A stretch of 10,064 nucleotides of DNA from Candidatus Atribacter alterifermentans (GTDB taxonomy: Bacteria > Atribacterota > Atribacteria > Atribacterales > Atribacteraceae). Both the position numbers and the translations under genes were made by a program. Every line of letters starts with the position of its first letter. Within the stretch, counting starts at the first letter, position 1. Shown piece after piece: positions 5,788 to 10,064 of this stretch. The stretch is from contig JAAYUP010000214.1 of assembly GCA_012517635.1 (NCBI GenBank), positions 1 to 10,064 on the forward strand, given 5' to 3'. Below the pieces are notes generated by a model. That model was not told the origin of the DNA and ran no database searches. It worked only from the letters and a program-made list of their open reading frames with translations.

Positions 5788-6630
5788 TTATTCTTTCACT
5801 GCTCCTGCTGTGAATCCTTTTATGAAATAACCCGATACCGGCATGAATAGGATAAAGACCGGTATCATTATAAGAATCGATCCGGAAAGCAGCGGTCCCC
5901 ATTCGATATATTGTTCAGCAGTAAAGGTTGCTAAACCCAATGGTCCCGTCTTCTTCAAATTGGAGCTAATCAAAATTAAAGCAAACATATATTCACCCCA
6001 GGCGGTAATGAAAGAATAGGCTCCTGCAGTTACCAATCCTGGTGAGGCTAATGGTATAACAATGCGAGTGAAAGTAGTAAAAGTGCCAGCTCCATCAATT
6101 CCGGCAGATTCTTCCAATTCTCTGGGAATATTTTCAAAGAAAGATACCAACAACCAGGTACAAAAAGGCGATACCAGTGCAGTATAAATGATAATGAGGC
6201 CAAATAAGTTGTCATATAAATTCATGGTAGTAAAAAGTTTGTAAATTGGAACCAAAAGAACAACAGTTGGGAAAACATAGATAAAAAGGAGGAATTTTGA
6301 GATCATACCAGCACGGAGCCTTCGATTTCGAGCAATTCCATAACCGCTGATTGACGAAATTATGAGAGTAAAAAGAGCAGTAAAAACAGATACGTATAGA
6401 CTGTTAAACAAAAACCGGGGAAAATCTCTGACCGGTGTTCGAGCAAACAACAGGGTTTGATAATTTTTTAGAGTTGGATCAACTGGTAAAAAAGAAGCTC
6501 GGGACATAATTTCTTTTAAGGGTTTAAATGATGAAATGAATATATATATAAAAGGCCATATAATGAGTGCAAGGACCACTACGACAATGCATACGGTTAT
6601 AATATTTTTTGTCCGGTTAATTTCTGCCAA
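5788..6630 (-). CDS. Carbohydrate ABC transporter permease, MalG type (CUT1)
   Basis: A 280-residue inner-membrane protein with six predicted helices (about 10-33, 75-97, 110-130, 143-163, 195-217, 250-270). The cytoplasmic EAA loop reads EESAGIDGAGTFTTFTRIVI, then PL (residues 174-194), carrying the Gly and Pro positions that contact the ATPase. The short N-terminus, early periplasmic loop with FLPVDPTLKNY, and C-terminus FIKGFTAGAVKE are typical of MalG-like subunits of the CUT1 family, which import oligosaccharides or sugar derivatives. Translation starts at TTG (6630) with GAGGTG spaced 7 bases upstream. It follows the MalF-type gene by 47 bases and pairs with it to form the channel. No gene for the nucleotide-binding subunit is present; many CUT1 systems use a shared ATPase. 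Confidence 0.92.
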   Translation of the reverse strand: MAEINRTKNIITVCIVVVVLALIIWPFIYIFISSFKPLKEIMSRASFLPVDPTLKNYQTLLFARTPVRDFPRFLFNSLYVSVFTALFTLIISSISGYGIARNRRLRAGMISKFLLFIYVFPTVVLLVPIYKLFTTMNLYDNLFGLIIIYTALVSPFCTWLLVSFFENIPRELEESAGIDGAGTFTTFTRIVIPLASPGLVTAGAYSFITAWGEYMFALILISSNLKKTGPLGLATFTAEQYIEWGPLLSGSILIMIPVFILFMPVSGYFIKGFTAGAVKE

Positions 6631-6677
6631 ACCGTTTCACCTCACCGACAGGCTGAATGATAATTCTTTAAACTCAA

Positions 6678-7559
6678 TTATTGTTTTTCTTTTGGAGTAA
6701 GGTAACTGAAATAGAAAAAACCAAGAATAATCAAAAAGATACCAATGAAAACCGTGACTGCTGATGCTTCTCCTAAACGGAAGGTCTTAAAAGCAGTTCG
6801 GTAAATCAAAACTGGTAGGGTTTGGGTTGCAGTTCCAGGACCTCCCTGAGTTGTTAACCAAATCAAATCAAAAGTATTAAAATTCCAAGCAAATGCCAGG
6901 AATCCAACAAACCAAATCATTGAACTAAGTAGAGGAAAAGTAACAAATCGAAATTTTTGAAAACCGGTTGCACCATCCACTTCGGCTGCTTCAAAAACAC
7001 TCAAAGGAATAGCTTGGAGGGCGGCTAAAATCATCAAAGTCCCAAAGGGAAGAAATTTCCAAGAGTTAAGAAGAATGAGAGCAGGCATGGCTGTGGTATT
7101 GTTACCTAAAAAATGAATTTGTTTCTCCATTAACCCAATCGAAGTCAAAAAAGCATTAATAATGCCAATTCTGGGAAGCAACATCCATCTCATACAGACG
7201 GCAACGGCAACGGTAGGTGCAATCCAAGGGAGCATTACCAGTGATCGAGCTAAATGAATTCCTTTCATTTTTACGTTCAGTAGAATCGCTAAGAAAAGGG
7301 GTACAATCAACTGAATAACTAAATTACCAAAAGTCCAATAAAGGCTTTTCCATAAAGATTCCCAGAAAAAGCCACTACCCAGAAGATAAGTATAATTTTT
7401 TAGTCCTATATAATTGGATTCGGCGCCTCCAAAGGAAATATCATAGAAAGAGTACATTAAATTTCGAATATAGGGATAAGCAAAAATAACCAAAACAACT
7501 ATAAAAACCGGGAGTAAGAATAAGTATTGCTGTATTTCATTTTTCCGAATTTTAAGCAT
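6678..7559 (-). CDS. Carbohydrate ABC transporter permease, MalF/UgpA type (CUT1)
   Basis: A 293-residue inner-membrane protein with six predicted helices. The N-terminal helix contains LFLLPVFIVVLVIFAYPYIR, typical of the MalF/UgpA branch. The EAA loop EAAEVDGATGFQKFRFVTFP spans residues 190-209, and is followed by the conserved NTFDLIWLTTQGGP (227-241) found in this subfamily. It heterodimerises with the MalG-type subunit encoded next. The start ATG at 7559 has GGGTGG about 6 bases upstream. A strong hairpin lies between this gene and the upstream binding-protein gene, probably lowering permease expression relative to the binding protein. No large periplasmic P2 loop as in enteric MalF is present, as is usual outside enterobacteria. 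Confidence 0.93.
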   Translation of the reverse strand: MLKIRKNEIQQYLFLLPVFIVVLVIFAYPYIRNLMYSFYDISFGGAESNYIGLKNYTYLLGSGFFWESLWKSLYWTFGNLVIQLIVPLFLAILLNVKMKGIHLARSLVMLPWIAPTVAVAVCMRWMLLPRIGIINAFLTSIGLMEKQIHFLGNNTTAMPALILLNSWKFLPFGTLMILAALQAIPLSVFEAAEVDGATGFQKFRFVTFPLLSSMIWFVGFLAFAWNFNTFDLIWLTTQGGPGTATQTLPVLIYRTAFKTFRLGEASAVTVFIGIFLIILGFFYFSYLTPKEKQ

Positions 7560-7584
7560 TTAAACCACCCGTATCAATAAAATA

Positions 7585-7619
7585 TCAACGAGCTGGAGAG
7601 TATTGCTCCAGCTCGTTGA
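7585..7619 (-). terminator. Intra-operon hairpin after the binding-protein gene
   Basis: TCAACGAGCTGGAG (7585-7598) and its exact complement CTCCAGCTCGTTGA (7606-7619) form a 14-bp perfect stem with a 7-base loop. It begins 8 bases after the binding-protein stop. On the minus strand only a broken U-tract follows (ATATTTTATTG), so partial termination or 3'-end protection of the upstream message is more likely than full termination. Such structures commonly keep binding-protein mRNA more abundant than permease mRNA. Confidence 0.75.
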
Positions 7620-7626
7620 GTTGAGA

Positions 7627-8955
7627 TTATTGCGCAATCGGTGAAGAATATTTGGTCATGAGTTCTGCGCCATAGGCTGCTGCTTCTTCGGGAGTCATTT
7701 GACCACTTACTACTTTATTGACAGTATCAGCTAAAACATCAGCACCGGAGATATCACCAATACCGATATTAACCCATTTACCATATTCAAAACCATAAAG
7801 CGTAGCATAATCATTCAAAGCTTCCATGGCAATTTTATGAGCATTTTCGAATCGTTTAACAATCGGATCATCCCAATATTCCTTAGCTTGGGAAGCGGCA
7901 ACACTGGTTGGGAAGAAACCACCGGGTTCTTGACCAGAAGTTAATATAGCGTTTATATCGGGTCTCATCATGAAACGAACGAAGTCGTAAACCGCTTCTT
8001 TGTGACCTGGTTTTTCTAAAGTATCTTTATAGAGATGAACTTCATTGGGGTAGGTAATTGTCCCTCGTTCAGTACGATCTTTATAAAAAGGTATATGAGC
8101 AGCATCGTAGTCGTCGCTATCAAACTCTTCGTGGAATCTTTTCTGGACCGAAGGAAAGTAAGGAGACATGGCCAAGGTTCCTGCTGCTATATTCAATTCG
8201 ATTTCTCCCCAAGACCAGGCTTCAGCTCCGGGAGGAGCAAATTTAATCAAATCGTTATATAATTTCAGCGCTTCAATGGTTTCTGGGCTATTAAAAGTGA
8301 TATTTCCATTTTCATCAAAGAATCGGGCACCAGTGCTTGCCATGAATATGTAGGCTTGTTCATCGGTCATTAGATTCTTTGCTCCACCAATCCCAATACC
8401 ATAGACTTCTTCTTCCGAATTTTCGGTGATCTTTTTGGCATAATCAAGTACTTCATCCCAGGTTTTTGGTGGTTCAGTCGTTCCAACATATTCTTCGAGG
8501 AAACTGGGGCGATAGGTCATGAGCATGACCATGGTCATGATAGGAACTCCCCAATATTCACCGTCATAGAAATACATATTCTTCTGGTTGGGAAATATCT
8601 GGTATTTTTCATCAATTTCTTTCACTAAATCAGTTAGTGGTGCCAGAGAACCGGTCTTAAACATGGTTGTAACGAAATCAGGTAAACCAAATTGAAAATC
8701 AGGGAGTGTGTTCGCTTCAATAGCAGCTAAGGTTTTAACCCAAGCATCACCCCACATGACAACTTCTTGTTTTAAATTGATGTTGGGGTTTTCTTTCATG
8801 AAAAGATCGATTACTTTTTGAAATGCTGCAACCCGGTGAGCAGGTGCTTCGTGATGCCAAAAGGTTATCTCTACAGGTTGATCTTGAGCAAAAGTGATGC
8901 TTCCTAACACCACAACGAAAGCAAAAACCATCAGGATTAAAATCCCTTTTTTCAT
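7627..8955 (-). CDS. Sugar ABC transporter solute-binding protein (CUT1)
   Basis: From the ATG at 8955 the protein has 442 residues, close to the family norm. The signal peptide MKKGILILMVFAFVVVLGSI ends at TFA (about residue 23), before QDQ, with no lipobox cysteine, so it should be a free periplasmic protein. This implies a diderm envelope, as a Gram-positive would usually lipidate it. The N-lobe opens with VEITFWHHEAPAHRVAAFQK and continues with FMKENPNINLKQE, both standard for the SBP_bac_1 fold. KTWDEVLDYAKKIT and GIGIGGAKN are later landmarks. Trp and Tyr residues in the middle (GAEAWSWGEIE) are plausible sugar-stacking positions. An ATG 27 bases upstream is in frame but lacks a signal-peptide-like beginning. 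It captures the substrate for the two permeases downstream; the sugar cannot be read from sequence. Confidence 0.93.
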   Translation of the reverse strand: MKKGILILMVFAFVVVLGSITFAQDQPVEITFWHHEAPAHRVAAFQKVIDLFMKENPNINLKQEVVMWGDAWVKTLAAIEANTLPDFQFGLPDFVTTMFKTGSLAPLTDLVKEIDEKYQIFPNQKNMYFYDGEYWGVPIMTMVMLMTYRPSFLEEYVGTTEPPKTWDEVLDYAKKITENSEEEVYGIGIGGAKNLMTDEQAYIFMASTGARFFDENGNITFNSPETIEALKLYNDLIKFAPPGAEAWSWGEIELNIAAGTLAMSPYFPSVQKRFHEEFDSDDYDAAHIPFYKDRTERGTITYPNEVHLYKDTLEKPGHKEAVYDFVRFMMRPDINAILTSGQEPGGFFPTSVAASQAKEYWDDPIVKRFENAHKIAMEALNDYATLYGFEYGKWVNIGIGDISGADVLADTVNKVVSGQMTPEEAAAYGAELMTKYSSPIAQ

Positions 8956-8962
8956 GATACTG

Positions 8963-8970
8963 CCCTCCTC
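8963..8970 (-). promoter_or_regulatory. Ribosome binding site deciding the start of the binding-protein gene
   Basis: GAGGAGGG on the minus strand lies 7 bases before the ATG at 8955. It falls inside the extension that would result from the in-frame ATG at 8982, so the shorter protein with its proper signal peptide is preferred. Confidence 0.85.
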
Positions 8971-8994
8971 AAAACTATTCATGATTTATTAAAT

Positions 8995-9016
8995 CCGAAA
9001 GAAGGCTTTCTTTCGG
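8995..9016 (-). terminator. Hairpin between the SIS and binding-protein genes
   Basis: CCGAAAGAA (8995-9003) and TTCTTTCGG (9008-9016) form a perfect 9-bp stem with a 4-base loop, starting 13 bases past the stop of the SIS gene. On the minus strand it is followed by ATTTAATAAATC, not a clean U-tract. It could be a weak terminator or attenuator, or a processing/stabilising structure at the 5' end of the binding-protein message, similar to the hairpin at 7585-7619. Confidence 0.6.
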
Positions 9017-9029
9017 TTAAAACACTACT

Positions 9030-9662
9030 TTATAAATTCTTAATTCGGTAAAAATATTCTTCTACGTACTTCGCATTGGCTTCGTCACCACCAACTCGGT
9101 TGGCACTCATCCATACCTTGGGGGTAACACCTTTGTTTACCATATATTGAATAGTTTCAATTTCAATACGGCGCACAATGTATCCGTCAGTCATAGCTGA
9201 AATAGGCGCGAAGGGACGATCGAAATGATCAATCTCCATAACTGAATCGCCAATTGGATTATAATCATCGATGAAAAGATCAACCAAATCTATCATATTT
9301 TGACGGCTGGGGTGACGGGTATAATGATCTTTAGGGATCTTTTCCTGCCACTCGCTCCCTCCAACTCCAATAGTGTAAGCTTTTTTCTTTTTGCATTCTA
9401 AAATGGCATCAATAGTGGCAGAATTAACACCGATATTATTGAATACAATAGCTACATCTCCAGCTTTAACTCCATAATAATCAACAACTCGGTTCATATA
9501 ATCCGGGCACCTTTCGATGCGCATTCCATGAGTAGCCCCACTAGCAACATATAATGCTCCAATTGGGATGATATAGTTAACTGGAACCAAGCCACCAGCT
9601 CGGTAAAACATGTCGTAAGCGGGAATATCAGTATGTCCTCCGGTGCCGATTACATGGAGCTC
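9030..9662 (-). CDS. SIS-domain phosphosugar isomerase-like protein, 5' end missing
   Basis: About 210 residues of a SIS (sugar isomerase) domain protein are preserved to the natural stop at 9030. The first recognisable part is HVIGTGGHTDIPAYDMFYRA, then GGLVPVNYI: the phosphosugar-binding Gly/Ser/Thr loop and following helix of the family that includes UPF0309 and other 'sugar isomerase domain' proteins of around 250 residues. Later landmarks are GDVAIVFNNIGVNSATIDA and HYTRHPSRQNMIDLVD. The initial 40-odd residues are absent. Upstream of about 9662 the open frame merely continues antisense through a different gene to an ATG at 10010, and should not be used as the start. SIS proteins bind or isomerise phosphorylated (amino)sugars in the cytoplasm. 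Its place just ahead of the CUT1 genes suggests it processes the imported sugar. Confidence 0.85.
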   Translation of the reverse strand, partial: ELHVIGTGGHTDIPAYDMFYRAGGLVPVNYIIPIGALYVASGATHGMRIERCPDYMNRVVDYYGVKAGDVAIVFNNIGVNSATIDAILECKKKKAYTIGVGGSEWQEKIPKDHYTRHPSRQNMIDLVDLFIDDYNPIGDSVMEIDHFDRPFAPISAMTDGYIVRRIEIETIQYMVNKGVTPKVWMSANRVGGDEANAKYVEEYFYRIKNL

Positions 9663-9668
9663 GATGTA
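9636..9668. other. Chimeric junction between two unrelated partial genes
   Basis: To the left the minus strand encodes a SIS protein; to the right the plus strand encodes a phosphodiesterase. Both homologies can be followed into the same short overlap: minus IELHVIGTGG and plus GADYMELDVHRTKD are both plausible for their families. At its centre is the palindrome GAGCTC (9657-9662). Base composition and codon choice change sharply at this point, with many G/C-ending codons to the right. A false join at a shared short word (assembly) or an inverted chimera from whole-genome amplification is the simplest explanation. Confidence 0.75.
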
Positions 9669-10064
9669 CACCGTACAAAGGACAGTGTACTTGTAATAAT
9701 GCATGACAAGACCTTCAAACGTACTACAAACGTGGCGGAGGTTTTTCCCGGCAGGGAGGGCGATCCGATAGGCACCTTCACATGGGAAGAGATAATGCAG
9801 CTTGATAACGGCAGCGCATTCAACAAAAAGAACCCTGACCAGGCCCGGCAGAGCTTCGAGGGTCAGAACGTGCTGACGTTTGAAGATGTTTTCCGCATCG
9901 CCGAAGGCAAACGGATTAAAAGAAATCCTGACGGCAGCCGTGTCTTCACAAAAGACGAAACCGGAAATTATCACTTTGAGTACGAGGCTGACCCGGCAGA
10001 CAACGGTCACAGGCCCGGAGTTTACATTGAATTCAAGATACCTGATGAATACCCTCTCATTGAA
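9642..10064 (+). CDS. Glycerophosphodiester phosphodiesterase, partial at both ends
   Basis: The plus strand is open from the junction to the right edge and reads GADYMELDVHRTKDSVLVIM, then HDKTFKRTTN. This is the conserved N-terminal part of the GDPD TIM barrel: E-x-D metal-binding residues (9657-9665), the catalytic H-D pair (9702-9707) and the RTTN motif. Further on are FTWEEIMQLDNGSAF and LTFEDVFRIAEG, and finally PGVYIEFKIPDEYPL, with the E-x-K motif (10029-10037). All catalytic signatures expected in this half are present. GDPD enzymes split glycerophosphodiesters into sn-glycerol 3-phosphate and an alcohol. About 35 residues between the second and third motifs (charged, KRIKRNPDG...) look like an insertion relative to the smallest GDPDs. 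The true start (an 'ENT' motif is expected) and the C-terminal half are missing. Composition unlike the rest of the window suggests a different source genome. Confidence 0.85.

Noticed and set aside
5768..5902. Upstream ATG extension of the mutarotase-like protein
   Set aside because: It would overlap the permease gene by 115 bases, add 45 non-conserved residues before the signal peptide, and bypass the strong GGGAGGG/TTG start.
8035..8353. Plus-strand frames of 61-75 codons
   Set aside because: Antisense to the solute-binding protein gene, whose homology is unambiguous.
9663..10010. Minus-strand N-terminal extension of the SIS protein up to an ATG at 10010
   Set aside because: It is antisense to clear GDPD coding sequence, has no SIS similarity, and its composition belongs to the other side of the junction.
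1..10064. CRISPR array, toxin-antitoxin pair, phage or intact insertion sequence
   Set aside because: I saw no regularly spaced direct repeats, no transposase or integrase motif, and no small gene pair of the toxin-antitoxin type.

Overview
The window is about 10 kb of an AT-rich bacterial genome with short intergenic gaps. The layout suggests an anaerobic or fermentative diderm-type bacterium. The solute-binding protein has a cleavable, non-lipidated signal peptide, which implies a periplasm. TTG starts with strong Shine-Dalgarno sequences are frequent, and the F0 subunit a N-terminus and transporter style recall Atribacterota- or Thermotogota-like lineages. That placement is an impression from protein sequences, not a measured result.

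Left end (1-840): the start of an F-type ATP synthase operon on the minus strand (atpZ-like, atpI-like, then atpB, cut off by the window edge). It diverges from a tRNA-Gly(CCC) gene that has a near-consensus promoter on the plus strand. Next (841-1893, minus) is an MscS-family mechanosensitive channel, convergent with the tRNA.

Middle (1894-4700): a 640-base gene-poor stretch holds fragments that look like degenerate intergenic repeats, including a perfect 20-base palindrome. It is followed by two tandem plus-strand genes for exported proteins: a small lipoprotein with a PEGA-like fold, and a protein with a DUF4384-like domain plus a C-terminal Ig-like domain. Facing them is a decayed aldo/keto reductase, with an internal out-of-frame deletion, a lost C-terminus and a substituted catalytic histidine. 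A long inverted repeat lies between the two.

Right half (4655-9662, minus): a carbohydrate uptake operon. In transcription order it reads SIS-domain sugar isomerase (5' end missing), CUT1 solute-binding protein, MalF-type permease, MalG-type permease, and a secreted protein resembling galactose mutarotase. A strong intrinsic terminator closes it. Hairpins directly after the SIS gene and after the binding-protein gene probably set transcript levels. No ATPase gene is present, so a shared MsmK/MalK-type ATPase encoded elsewhere is assumed.

Right end (about 9640-10064): the SIS reading frame stops being SIS-like at a palindromic GAGCTC. Beyond it the plus strand encodes, with visibly richer G+C and different codon choice, the N-terminal half of a glycerophosphodiester phosphodiesterase. 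This head-to-head fusion of two partial genes most likely marks a chimeric contig end (assembly or amplification artefact), although a real rearrangement cannot be excluded. I did not find a convincing new defence, RNA or mobile system here. The most useful observations are the chimeric junction, the decayed reductase, the uncharacterised exported proteins and the structured intergenic repeats.
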